Below are positions 1 through 8,064 of a stretch of 41,914 bases of DNA, piece after piece; the stretch's first letter is position 1; the number at the start of each line of letters is the position of its first letter. The DNA is taken from contig CALEJB010000052.1 in the NCBI GenBank assembly GCA_937898675.1, positions 1-41,914 on the forward strand, in the 5' to 3' direction. Under the pieces are notes generated by a model. That model saw nothing but the letters and a program-made list of their open reading frames with translations, had not been told where the DNA came from and did not search any database. The stretch is from an uncultured Prevotellaceae bacterium. Its GTDB lineage: Bacteria; Bacteroidota; Bacteroidia; Bacteroidales; Muribaculaceae. The position numbers and the translations under genes are program-made.

Positions 1-119
1 TAAACCAACTTAGTTAATCGCTCTCAAATCTGTCAACCTTTTCTAGGGAAAGTCAATTTGTTGATAAGGATTTAATTTTATTTTGCATAAGGGTGTCAAT
101 GTTTGGCACTTTGATATTC

Positions 120-128
120 TACCTTTGC
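120..128 (+). promoter_or_regulatory. Promoter -7 element of the first small gene
   Basis: The sequence TACCTTTGC matches the Bacteroidota -7 consensus TAnnTTTGC. No TTTG lies at the usual 19-21 nt upstream (the nearest, 102-105, is 14 nt away), so the -33 part is weak. The element and the next ten bases are identical to those of the rho promoter at 27982. It implies a start of transcription near 135, just upstream of the ATG at 161. Confidence 0.6.
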
Positions 129-160
129 AGTGCAAAAACAAAAGTAAAGGAGGAAACGAT

Positions 161-472
161 ATGCAAAACCAAGTCAACAACATCGTGAATTGCGGCGACC
201 GCATCTGTGCCACCATTGATTGCAATGGCCGCCGCTTGGCCAGTGTCAATGGTACCAATTTCTCGGGTCTTGAGTCTGTCAAGCGAGCGCTGCTTGACCT
301 TGCTGGCGCTTATGTCGGCATTGCAATGCTCACGGTGCGCAACGTTACTCGCGGCTGGCGCGATGTCAGCGCCCTCGCTACTATGCGCCGCCCGTTCATG
401 GCGCAGTTTGCACCGAGCGTCTCGGTGACGCCGCGCGCTGGCGCCCAATACCTCATTCCGTGGGCATCGTGA
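161..472 (+). CDS. Small conserved-looking protein of unknown function (103 aa)
   Basis: I do not recognise a named family. The ATG at 161 is chosen over an upstream ATG at 83 because the promoter -7 element lies at 120-128 and because a perfect Shine-Dalgarno site (AAGGAGG, 147-153) sits 7 nt before it. Such a site is unusual in Bacteroidota. The protein has an N-terminal half with paired cysteines (CGD and DCNGR), a central hydrophobic helix around LLDLAGAYVGIAML, then an RNVTRGW segment and a basic, Pro/Ala-rich C-terminus. There is no signal peptide or convincing membrane anchor. The RN-x-TRGW pattern resembles small Bacteroidales proteins I have seen without a function; this is memory, not a search. 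It stands alone, with another promoter before the next gene. Confidence 0.6.
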   Translation: MQNQVNNIVNCGDRICATIDCNGRRLASVNGTNFSGLESVKRALLDLAGAYVGIAMLTVRNVTRGWRDVSALATMRRPFMAQFAPSVSVTPRAGAQYLIPWAS

Positions 473-515
473 CAAAATTTTGCCTCGGCATGAGCATCAA
501 TTGATGAAATGTTTG

Positions 516-524
516 TAAATTTGC
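516..524 (+). promoter_or_regulatory. Promoter -7 element for the 610-4310 gene run
   Basis: TAAATTTGC is an exact match to TAnnTTTGC. A clear TTTG at 19-21 nt upstream is lacking. The 18 bases AAATGTTTGTAAATTTGC covering this element recur exactly at the promoter at 31731. It precedes the ADP-ribosylglycohydrolase gene by about 85 nt. Confidence 0.55.
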
Positions 525-609
525 CTGCGGCTTTTGGCAGTGGTGCCTTGGCCATGCTTGCCCTCGGCTGCGATGTAGAGACAACCATATAGGATACATT
601 ATATATATT

Positions 610-1419
610 ATGAAAGGAATCATTGGAGCCATTGCCGGCGACACCATCGGGTCGGCATACGAGTTTAACCCGACTCGGGACTACGGTTTCGAGTTGTTCA
701 CTCCCGAGAGCACCTATACCGACGATACCGTCCTTACTATGGCCAACGCCGTGTGGCTGATGGACGACGAGCAGCACACGCCCGAGCGCTTGGTAGCCAT
801 TATGCAGGATTTTTGTCTGCGCTATCCCGGCAGGGGCTATGGCGGCCGTTTTGCCCGTTGGATCGGCGACCCCAAGCCTGAGCCTTATAACTCCTTTGGC
901 AACGGCTCAGCCATGCGCGTGAGCCCCGTGGCTTTCTACGCCAAGACTCTTGACGAGGCGTTGGCACTTGCCAAGATTTCGGCCGAGGTGACGCACAACC
1001 ATCCCGAGGGCATCAAGGGCGCCCAGGCCACTGCAGCCGCAATTTTCCTTGCCCGTCAAGGCAAGACCAAGGAGCAGATAAAGGACTACATCGTGTCAAC
1101 CTTTGATTATGATTTGAGCCGCACACTGGCGCAGATTCGCCCCGATTACTCGTTCAACGAGATTTGCCAGACTACGGTCCCCGAGGCCATCACCTGCTAC
1201 CTGGAGGGCGACGACTACGAGGACGTGATTCGCCTGGCCGTGACGCTGGCGGGCGACGCCGACACGCTGGCTGCCATTGCGGGTCCCATGGCGTCGGCAA
1301 CGCTTGATGTGCCCAACAATATTTCTCAGCGTGTCATTTCCCTGTTGAGTGAGGAGTTCTGCTCCGAGTTGATGCGCTTCAACGCCCTTGTGGCCGAAAG
1401 GGAGGTTCAGGAGTCATGA
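610..1419 (+). CDS. ADP-ribosylglycohydrolase family protein
   Basis: The protein (269 aa) belongs to the DraG/ARH family, whose members remove ADP-ribose from proteins, nucleic acids or small molecules using a two-Mg2+ centre. The family signatures are visible in order: an N-terminal GAIAGDTIGSAYE, a metal-binding YTDDTVLT (residues about 36-43), GNGSAMRVSP in the middle, a THNHPEG segment, and a C-terminal GDADTLAAIAG that corresponds to the usual GGDxDT motif. The first glycine of that last motif is alanine here, but both aspartates are kept, so it is probably active. The length is normal for the short bacterial type. The stop overlaps the start of the next gene (ATGA at 1416-1419), so the two are translationally coupled. 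The substrate cannot be told from sequence. Confidence 0.9.
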   Translation: MKGIIGAIAGDTIGSAYEFNPTRDYGFELFTPESTYTDDTVLTMANAVWLMDDEQHTPERLVAIMQDFCLRYPGRGYGGRFARWIGDPKPEPYNSFGNGSAMRVSPVAFYAKTLDEALALAKISAEVTHNHPEGIKGAQATAAAIFLARQGKTKEQIKDYIVSTFDYDLSRTLAQIRPDYSFNEICQTTVPEAITCYLEGDDYEDVIRLAVTLAGDADTLAAIAGPMASATLDVPNNISQRVISLLSEEFCSELMRFNALVAEREVQES

Positions 1420-2165
1420 TGGATATCAACAACGGCATCATCAAGGTCGTCAGGACTTTGTCTGCCAAGAAATACCGTGACGAGGAAGGCCTGTTTGTTG
1501 CCGAGGGCACCAAGTGCGTGCGCGACACATGGAATCATTTCACCTGCCGCTGGCTCATCGCCAAGCGCTCGTGGTATGACCAGTGCGGCACCGCCGAGCA
1601 CTACGACAAGATTGTGTTTGCTTCCGGCCAGCAGATGGCGCGCGTGTCGCAGTTCGATACTCCCAGCGATGTCATCGCGGTCTATGAGAAGCCGCAGGAC
1701 AGCATCGATGCCGACAAGGTTGCCAAGAGCCTGAACATCGTGCTCGACAACATCCAGGACCCCGGCAATTTGGGCACCATTATCCGCCTGGCCGATTGGT
1801 TCGGCATCCGCGACATCTTTGCCAGCAAGACCACCGTCGATGTCTATAACCACAAGGTGGTGCAGGCCACCATGGGCGCCATCGCGCGCGTCAAGGTGCA
1901 TTACGGCGACCTCGAACAGGTGTTTGGGCAGTATCCCGGCCACAAGATTTATGGCACCTTCCTTGACGGCAAGAATATTTATGACAATCCCCTTGACAAG
2001 ACCGGGTTTGTCATCTTTGGCAACGAGGGCCAGGGCATCAGCGCCAAGGTGGCGAAGCATGTGAGCGAGCGCTTGCTCATCCCCAAGGCCCCGGGCGCCG
2101 GCAGCGAGTCGCTCAATGTGGGAGTCGCCGCCGCTATCACGATTAGTGAATTTTTCAGGAGATAA
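1416..2165 (+). CDS. TrmH/SpoU-family RNA 2'-O-methyltransferase
   Basis: This 249-aa protein has the N-terminal RNA-binding substrate domain of the SpoU family (SAKKYRDEEGLFVAEG) followed by the knotted SPOUT catalytic domain. Its three SAM-binding motifs are clear: motif 1 LDNIQDPGNLGTIIRLADWF, motif 2 FGNEGQGIS and motif 3 ESLNVGVAAAI. Members transfer a methyl group to the 2'-OH of a tRNA or rRNA nucleotide. The closest named types are RlmB/TrmH-like 23S rRNA enzymes, but the target nucleotide cannot be assigned. It overlaps the preceding ADP-ribosylglycohydrolase by four bases and is followed 13 bp later by radA. A second ATG directly follows the first. Confidence 0.93.
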   Translation: MMDINNGIIKVVRTLSAKKYRDEEGLFVAEGTKCVRDTWNHFTCRWLIAKRSWYDQCGTAEHYDKIVFASGQQMARVSQFDTPSDVIAVYEKPQDSIDADKVAKSLNIVLDNIQDPGNLGTIIRLADWFGIRDIFASKTTVDVYNHKVVQATMGAIARVKVHYGDLEQVFGQYPGHKIYGTFLDGKNIYDNPLDKTGFVIFGNEGQGISAKVAKHVSERLLIPKAPGAGSESLNVGVAAAITISEFFRR

Positions 2166-2178
2166 TAACTCATTCAAT

Positions 2179-3567
2179 ATGGCAAAGCAGCAAGTCAAGA
2201 CCACATACTTTTGCAAGAACTGCGGCAATGAGTCGCCCAAATGGCTCGGCAAGTGTCCGGCTTGCGGTGAATGGAACACCTATATCGAGGAGCCCAAGGC
2301 ATCCAAATCGGTTGCCGCGGCACGCTATGTGCCGGGTACTGATGGCTCGCACCAGCCGGCCGAGCCGGTCAAGATTTCCGAAATCCGAGCCGAGGACCAG
2401 CCGCGCATCAATCTGCCCAGCGGTGAACTGAACCGAGTGCTGGGCGGAGGACTCGTGCCTGGAAGCATCGTCCTGTTGGGCGGCGAACCAGGTATCGGCA
2501 AGTCCACTTTGGTGTTGCAAAATGTGTTGCGCATCCGCTCCCGCCGTGTTTTGTATGTTTCGGGCGAGGAGAGCCCGCAGCAGTTGCGCATGCGCGCCGA
2601 CCGCATTGCCGGGGGCAAGATGGACTGTGAGACTTACTTGCTGTGTGAGACCTCGCTTGACAATATTTTCTCGGCCATACGCTCTTTCAGGCCCGACCTC
2701 ATTATTGTGGATTCTATCCAGACGATTGCCAGCGACCAGCTCGAGAGCGCGCCGGGCAGCGTGACGCAGGTGCGCGAGTGCGCCGCCGCTTTCCAGCGTT
2801 ATGCCAAGGAGACCTATACGCCCGTCATCCTCATTGGCCACATCAACAAGGAGGGCAGCATTGCCGGTCCCAAGGTGCTCGAGCACATTGTTGACGCGGT
2901 CGTTCAGTTCGAGGGTGACCGCAATTACCTGTACCGCATTTTGCGTCCCATAAAAAACCGATTTGGCAACACGAGCGAAATCGGCATCTATGAGATGAAG
3001 CAGGATGGCTTGCGCGAGGTGACCAATCCCAGCGAACTGCTGCTCAGCGACCATGACGCCTCATTGTCGGGCACGGCCATCGGCGTGACCATCGACGGCA
3101 TGCGGCCATTCCTCATCGAGGTGCAGGCGCTGGTGAGCACGGCTGCCTATGGCACGGCACAGCGTTCGGTCACGGGCTTTGAACAGCGGCGAATGAACAT
3201 GCTGCTGGCCGTGTTGGAAAAGCGCTTGGGTTTCAAGATGCCACAAAAGGATGTGTTCTTGAACATCGTGGGTGGCATCAAGGTCAACGACCCTGCGCTT
3301 GACCTTGCGGTTATCAGCGCCATCCTGTCATCCAATGTGGACATGGCCATTGACGCGGGCGTGTGCTTTGCCGGCGAGGTGGGTCTTTCGGGCGAAATCC
3401 GCCAGGTTACCCGTGCCGAGCAGCGCGTGACCGAGGCGCAAAAGCTGGGTTTCAAGACCATCATCATCCCCAAGAACAACCTAAAAGGCGTCAAGCGCGA
3501 CGGCTGGACCATCAAAGTCGTCGAGGTCTCCCGTGTTGAAGAAGCCTTCCGTTATCTGTTCGGTTAG
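2179..3567 (+). CDS. radA: DNA repair protein RadA
   Basis: RadA (462 aa) is a RecA-like ATPase that drives branch migration of recombination intermediates. All parts are present: an N-terminal zinc finger with cysteines at residues 12, 15, 26 and 29; a RecA core with Walker A GGEPGIGKST at 101-110; the family-specific KNRFG motif at 259-263; and a C-terminal Lon-protease-like domain (about 290-460) that helps DNA binding. The ATG at 2179 is chosen because the zinc finger begins right after it. The in-frame extension back to 2116 would overlap the methyltransferase gene and adds nothing conserved. The length matches the family (about 455-460 aa). Confidence 0.96.
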   Translation: MAKQQVKTTYFCKNCGNESPKWLGKCPACGEWNTYIEEPKASKSVAAARYVPGTDGSHQPAEPVKISEIRAEDQPRINLPSGELNRVLGGGLVPGSIVLLGGEPGIGKSTLVLQNVLRIRSRRVLYVSGEESPQQLRMRADRIAGGKMDCETYLLCETSLDNIFSAIRSFRPDLIIVDSIQTIASDQLESAPGSVTQVRECAAAFQRYAKETYTPVILIGHINKEGSIAGPKVLEHIVDAVVQFEGDRNYLYRILRPIKNRFGNTSEIGIYEMKQDGLREVTNPSELLLSDHDASLSGTAIGVTIDGMRPFLIEVQALVSTAAYGTAQRSVTGFEQRRMNMLLAVLEKRLGFKMPQKDVFLNIVGGIKVNDPALDLAVISAILSSNVDMAIDAGVCFAGEVGLSGEIRQVTRAEQRVTEAQKLGFKTIIIPKNNLKGVKRDGWTIKVVEVSRVEEAFRYLFG

Positions 3568-3599
3568 CCGCACCGCCTTTTCTCACATGCAATGCTGAT

Positions 3600-4310
3600 A
3601 TGGCAAAAGAGGAATGTTTGATTTGTAAGGCTCCTTTGGAGTACCTCGACAGCGATGTGCTCATGGAGTGCGCCTTGTGCCGTAAGAGGGAGATGAGCAA
3701 GACGCGCTGCGTGAATGGCCACTATGTGTGCAACGAATGCCACACGGCAGGGATGGACGCAATCATCAGCTGTTGCCTGTCAGAGGTTTCGCGCAATCCT
3801 GTCAAGATTATCGAGCAAATGATGGCGATGCCGTTTTGCCACATGCATGGCCCTGAGCATCATGTGATGGTTGGGGCAGCTTTGCTCACGGCTTACAAAA
3901 ACGCCGGAGGCGAAATTGACTTGCCTGGCGCTCTGGCGGAGATGATGAACAGGGGTAAGAGCGTGCCTGGCGGGGCGTGCGGCTTTTGGGGCGCGTGCGG
4001 TGCCGGCATCAGCACCGGGATGTTCGTTTCCATCATCACCAAGTCTTCGCCGTTGACAGTCGAGCCATTTGCCCTGTCGCATCTCATGACGGCAAAGTCA
4101 TTGTCAAGGATTGCTGAGATTGGCGGGCCGCGTTGTTGCAAGCGCGATTCGTTCCTGTCCATTCTCTCGGCCGTTGAATTTGTGAAAACGCATTTTGGCG
4201 TGGAAATGGAGACTAACGGCATCACATGCCGTTACTCCAACAGGAACAACCAGTGCATCGGGCACCGTTGCCCGTTTCATGAGGCGGCTTGTGCACTGGG
4301 CAAACAGTGA
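3600..4310 (+). CDS. DUF5714-type cysteine-rich protein
   Basis: The 236-aa protein starts with three CxxC pairs (CLIC, CALC, CNEC) plus further cysteines within the first 60 residues, which suggests one or two zinc ribbons. Next come a histidine-containing segment (FCHMHGPEHHVM) and a glycine-rich stretch with cysteines (GGACGFWGACGAG, about residues 124-136). The C-terminus holds more Cys/His. This layout fits the DUF5714 family, found in anaerobes and often near radical-SAM methyltransferases. The assignment is from memory and the role is unknown. It could bind metal or an iron-sulfur cluster. It lies 32 bp after radA on the same strand and ends tail to tail with feoB. Confidence 0.7.
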   Translation: MAKEECLICKAPLEYLDSDVLMECALCRKREMSKTRCVNGHYVCNECHTAGMDAIISCCLSEVSRNPVKIIEQMMAMPFCHMHGPEHHVMVGAALLTAYKNAGGEIDLPGALAEMMNRGKSVPGGACGFWGACGAGISTGMFVSIITKSSPLTVEPFALSHLMTAKSLSRIAEIGGPRCCKRDSFLSILSAVEFVKTHFGVEMETNGITCRYSNRNNQCIGHRCPFHEAACALGKQ

Positions 4311-4334
4311 CTTGTATCGCAGGGCGTCTTGCCG

Positions 4335-6725
4335 TCAGGCAATCCAACTTGCCGTTTGATAGAAGGCAAACGACACCATCCACGCAACTGCTGTGGTATA
4401 GAAAATTTCAAATATCATCCACTTCACGCCTGCCTCGCGCCTGATGGCGGCCAGGGTGGCGACGCACGGGAAGTAGAGCAGGATAAACAGCATGAATGAG
4501 TAGGCCACGATGGGGTCGAATACCTTGTCGCCATTATCCCGTGTGGCAGTCTGCAGTTTTTCTTGAAGCGATGTTGACTCTTGGTCGGCATTGGTGTTGC
4601 CGGTATAGAGCACGCTCATTGTCGAAACGACAATCTCCTTGGCGGCGGCGCCCGACAGCACGCTGATGCCCATCTGCCAGTTGAATCCCAATGGCTCAAC
4701 GGCGGGCTCGATGGCCTTGCCCAGGCGGCCCATATAGGAATTTTCAATCTGCTGCTGTGCCGTTTGGCCCTCATGGTGGGGGAAGTAGCCCAGCGCCCAC
4801 ACGATAATTGAAGCCGTGAGGATGACGGTCGCCATCTTTTGCACATATTCTCTGCCTTTGCCCCACATGTGCATGGTCGTGTTGCGGGCCGTCGGCCGCC
4901 GGTATGGCGGCAGCTCCATCACAAACTGCGTCTTGTCGTGCTTGAGCAGTGTCTTGCTCAGCAGGACGGCAGTCAAGGCCGTTGTCGCGATGCCCGCAAG
5001 GTATATGCTCATCAATATCAGGCCCTGGCTGGCGGTAAAGAATGTGGCTACCATCAGCAGGTATGCCGGCAACCGCGCCGAGCAGGACATGAAGGGTATT
5101 GTCAAGATGGTAACCAGCCGGTCGCGGCGGTTCTCCAGTGTGCGTGTCGCCATGATGGCGGGTACACTGCACCCAAAGCCGATGAGGTAGGGAATAAACG
5201 ACTTGCCGTGTAGTCCCACGCGGTGCATGACGCGGTCCACGATGAATGCCGCGCGAGCCATATAGCCGCTGTCCTCGAGCAGCGAGATAAAGAAGAACAG
5301 AATCAGAATCTGCGGCAGGAAGACCAGCACGCCGCCCACGCCGCCGATGATGCCGTCAACAAGCAAGTCCTTGAGCACGCCGTTGGGCATCACACTGCCC
5401 AGCCACCCGCCCAGCCACTCAATGCCGTGCTCAATCCATTGCTGGGGATATGCGCCCAGCGTGAAGGTGGCTTGAAACATCAGCCACATCAGCAGTAACA
5501 GGATGGGCAGGGCTAACCACTTGTTGGTGAGAATCCGGTCTAAAGAGTAACCGGGTTTTGTCTCGCCTGCTTTTCGCATGGGATTGGGTGTCAGCGCCTC
5601 GGCAAGTGCGCCTCGCACGAAACCGTATTTCAGGTCGGTGATGATGCTGGTGATATCATTATTGTAGTCCTTTTCAATATTTTGACGCAAGGTGGCCGCG
5701 GCGGATGTGACATCTCTGGCGTTCTCCTGGCTGTTGAGCAGTTCGATTGCGTGCAGGTCGTTTTCGACAATCTTGAGTATGGTGTAGCGGTCGAGAGCGG
5801 GGCACATTCCGCCTAACTTTTTCAGCCCGTCCTCAATGAGCGTTCCATAGTTCACATTGTGGTGCAGGGTGCGCCTCTCGCTTTGGTCTATGGCGTGGAC
5901 TGCTGCCTGCAGCACTTCGTCAACTCCGTTGCCGTTGTAGGCTGTGATGGGCACCATGTGTGTTCCCAGCAATCGCTGCATCATGTCGATGTCCAGTTTG
6001 TCACCGCTTTTCTCAAACTCGTCCCACATGTTCAGTGCTACCACAATAGGGATGTTCATGTCCATCAGTTGGGTGGTCAGGTAGAGGTTGCGCTCCAGGT
6101 TGCCGGCGTCAACGATGTTAAGGATGGCATCGGGGTGGTTGTCGCGCAGGTAGGTGCGCACATACATCTCCTCGGGCGTGTATTCGGTCAGCGAGTAGGT
6201 GCCGGGCAGGTCCACTATCTGCACGGTCCGGCCGTCAACGTTGAACCAGCCTTCTTTGCTGGCCACGGTCACGCCGCTGTAATTGCCCACCTTTTCTTTG
6301 GCACCGGCGGCGATGTTGAACAAGGATGTTTTTCCGCAGTTGGGATTGCCCACAAGGGCGACACGCAGCACGTTGTCGGCCATGGGGTCAGCGCCCTCGA
6401 CGGCTGTTTCGACGGTGCCGTGATAGGCGTCCTCGAGTGAGCAGAACAATGCGTCTTTGTCGGCGACTTCAATTTGTGCGGCTTCGCTGTGCCGCAACGA
6501 GATGTGCGCGCCCAGTATCATGTACTCCACGGGGTCTTTGAGCGGGGCGTTCTTGAGCACGGTGACCTTTGCGCCGCGCACAAAGCCCATTTCAAGCAGC
6601 CGCTGCCTGAACGCGCCGTCGCCGTTCACGCGTGCCACCTGCACCGTCTTGCCCACTGGTTCGTCGTCCAGCAGCCTGGTTTGGACTGTATTTTTATCGC
6701 GGTCGGTTTTCATCCGAGTTTGCAT
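4335..6725 (-). CDS. feoB: Ferrous iron transporter FeoB with fused FeoA domain
   Basis: FeoB is the inner-membrane Fe2+ uptake protein. Here a FeoA-type SH3-like domain (about residues 20-88) is fused to its N-terminus, as is common in Bacteroidota. The GTPase domain follows, with G1 GNPNCGKTS (126-134), the G2 region GNYSGVTV, G3 DLPG (172-175) and G4 NMWD (232-235). The C-terminal half has two Gate-type membrane domains with conserved ARAAFIVDRVMHRVGLHGKS and CSARLPAYLL segments. The full length (796 aa) is intact. The ATG at 6725 is used; MKTDRD at 6713 is an equally good start, while the TTG at 6740 is excluded because it lies inside the promoter -7 element. It is a single gene facing DUF5714. 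Expression is probably iron-controlled, but I see no recognisable operator. Confidence 0.95.
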   Translation of the reverse strand: MQTRMKTDRDKNTVQTRLLDDEPVGKTVQVARVNGDGAFRQRLLEMGFVRGAKVTVLKNAPLKDPVEYMILGAHISLRHSEAAQIEVADKDALFCSLEDAYHGTVETAVEGADPMADNVLRVALVGNPNCGKTSLFNIAAGAKEKVGNYSGVTVASKEGWFNVDGRTVQIVDLPGTYSLTEYTPEEMYVRTYLRDNHPDAILNIVDAGNLERNLYLTTQLMDMNIPIVVALNMWDEFEKSGDKLDIDMMQRLLGTHMVPITAYNGNGVDEVLQAAVHAIDQSERRTLHHNVNYGTLIEDGLKKLGGMCPALDRYTILKIVENDLHAIELLNSQENARDVTSAAATLRQNIEKDYNNDITSIITDLKYGFVRGALAEALTPNPMRKAGETKPGYSLDRILTNKWLALPILLLLMWLMFQATFTLGAYPQQWIEHGIEWLGGWLGSVMPNGVLKDLLVDGIIGGVGGVLVFLPQILILFFFISLLEDSGYMARAAFIVDRVMHRVGLHGKSFIPYLIGFGCSVPAIMATRTLENRRDRLVTILTIPFMSCSARLPAYLLMVATFFTASQGLILMSIYLAGIATTALTAVLLSKTLLKHDKTQFVMELPPYRRPTARNTTMHMWGKGREYVQKMATVILTASIIVWALGYFPHHEGQTAQQQIENSYMGRLGKAIEPAVEPLGFNWQMGISVLSGAAAKEIVVSTMSVLYTGNTNADQESTSLQEKLQTATRDNGDKVFDPIVAYSFMLFILLYFPCVATLAAIRREAGVKWMIFEIFYTTAVAWMVSFAFYQTASWIA

Positions 6726-6736
6726 TATTCCACGAT

Positions 6737-6745
6737 GCAAAATTA
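6737..6745 (-). promoter_or_regulatory. feoB promoter
   Basis: On the minus strand TAATTTTGC matches TAnnTTTGC, and ATTG (one mismatch to TTTG) sits exactly 20 nt upstream at 6766-6769. Transcription would start near 6730, leaving only a very short leader before the ATG at 6725 or 6713. Confidence 0.65.
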
Positions 6746-7062
6746 CTGCCGCGACACAAGAGTTTCAATCCCAATAAATGATGTATTTGTGCTTTTTCCA
6801 TCCCAAATAGTGGGGATTTTGGGGCAATGATTGAGCTTTTAATGTTAAGTAAGGTTAAAATAAAAGAGCCGATTAAACTTTTGGATTGTTTACGAGTCAT
6901 TATATCGACTTCGATGAAGTTTTAATGGCTTCAAACGAAATACTACTGACTTTTTCTTAATAATAAAACACTTCAACTCTGTGTCTGACTGCTGAGGTAG
7001 CATGAAAGAGACACAAGCATATAGGTCCCTTGACGACAGTCTTGGGACTTTTGTTTTTCACA
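6746..7062. other. Intergenic region between feoB and trmN6
   Basis: This 317-bp AT-rich stretch lies upstream of feoB and downstream of trmN6. It contains the feoB -33 region, a short hairpin with arms ATCCC/GGGAT followed by TTTT near 6799-6820, a palindrome ACTTC-GAT-GAAGT (6908-6920), and the two-hairpin plus-strand element listed separately at 6981-7058. No open reading frame with coding character was seen. Confidence 0.6.
6981..7058 (+). ncRNA. Candidate small RNA ending in an intrinsic terminator
   Basis: On the plus strand two hairpins occur in series. The first has arms GTGTCT (6981-6986) and AGACAC (7009-7014) with an inner TGCT/AGCA stem. The second has arms GTCCC (7025-7029) and GGGAC (7044-7048), with an inner GAC/GTC stem, and is followed directly by TTTTGTTTTT. 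The T-tract lies on the plus strand, yet both flanking genes are on the minus strand, so this terminator cannot serve either of them. That points to a short plus-strand transcript. No clear promoter was found upstream, so the 5' end is unknown. Confidence 0.4.
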
Positions 7063-7782
7063 TTACATCTTCAGGTAAAACGCGCCGGTCAGTTCCACAT
7101 ACTCGCTGGTGAATGCTCCGCTCTTGTCCGCAATGGTTATGCTGTTTTCTTGATATGTCATGCCGGCGTGTGACATGACCCACAGTGTGCGCTTGGGGGG
7201 TGCTCCCGTGACCGGAATCACGCGTGTCAGTTGCCTCACAGGCAACGATGCAAATGTTGAGGCTTCGATGATTGTCTTTTCGGCGTCGGTCGGCGTGATG
7301 ATGGCGAGCATGCCCTCCTCGGCAAGTAATTGGGTTGCGCCCTCGATGAGCTGGCGGTAGTCGAGTGTTTGGGTGTGGCGCGCCTGGGAGCGCGCGGCCC
7401 CGTCGGGCAGCACTCCGTTGTCAAAGTAGGGCGGGTTGGACACAATCAGGTCGTAGCGGCGCGCAGCAATTTCTGCGGGCAGGGCATTGAAGTCTGCCTG
7501 ATGCGCGGCAAGCCGGTCTTTCCACGGCGAGTTGGCGAAGTTGATGGCTGCTTCCTCGATGGCGTTATGGTCAATGTCAATCGCATCGATGATGGCATCC
7601 TCGTTGCGCTGGGCAACCATGAGGGCGATCACGCCGCATCCCGTGCCCACATCGAGCGCGTGCCGCACCTTTTCAATGGGGCACCAGGCCCCGAGCAGTA
7701 CGCCGTCGGTGCCCACTTTCATCGCCGTGCGGTCGTTAAGCACCGCAAACTGTTTGAACCGGAATGTCTTTTCTCGTCCCAT
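7063..7782 (-). CDS. trmN6: tRNA1(Val) (adenine37-N6)-methyltransferase
   Basis: The 239-aa protein is a class I SAM-dependent methyltransferase of the YfiC/TrmN6 type, which makes m6A37 in tRNA-Val. Motif I is DVGTGCG (residues 44-50) and the adenine-N6 signature is NPPY (116-119). The family's N-terminal FRFKQFAVLNDRTAMKVGTD is present in full. The ATG at 7782 is chosen rather than a TTG at 7791, because a -7 element overlaps the TTG. The gene is monocistronic, and its probable leader is close to zero length (see findings). Confidence 0.92.
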   Translation of the reverse strand: MGREKTFRFKQFAVLNDRTAMKVGTDGVLLGAWCPIEKVRHALDVGTGCGVIALMVAQRNEDAIIDAIDIDHNAIEEAAINFANSPWKDRLAAHQADFNALPAEIAARRYDLIVSNPPYFDNGVLPDGAARSQARHTQTLDYRQLIEGATQLLAEEGMLAIITPTDAEKTIIEASTFASLPVRQLTRVIPVTGAPPKRTLWVMSHAGMTYQENSITIADKSGAFTSEYVELTGAFYLKM

Positions 7783-7787
7783 CGATT

Positions 7788-7796
7788 GCAAAAGTA
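7788..7796 (-). promoter_or_regulatory. trmN6 promoter -7 element
   Basis: Minus-strand TACTTTTGC is an exact TAnnTTTGC match. It ends five bases before the ATG. A TTTG at the right distance is not seen. Confidence 0.55.
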
Positions 7797-8064
7797 CTCA
7801 TTTTTTACATATTATCGCCATGCAAATGTCCATTCTGGCGTGCAATATGCTCTTTTTGGCGGCACAAATCGATAAAATGACCGCAATTAGCATTTTTTCA
7901 CAATGATTTGCGATGCGGGTATGAAATAACATTATATCTTGCAACGATTTTCTATGGACAAAGGCTGAAAAGCATTTTTTATACACACTCTTAAACTTTT
8001 CTTAAACCAATCGGTCTAACGGAAAGAAGACACTTAATAACGGATTTTTAAACGTAATTTTTAT

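Noticed and set aside
7798..7986. 62-codon minus-strand frame between trmN6 and the 8065 gene
   Set aside because: It overlaps the trmN6 promoter region and has no start signal or recognisable domain. The rest of this 270-bp gap shows nothing I can support.
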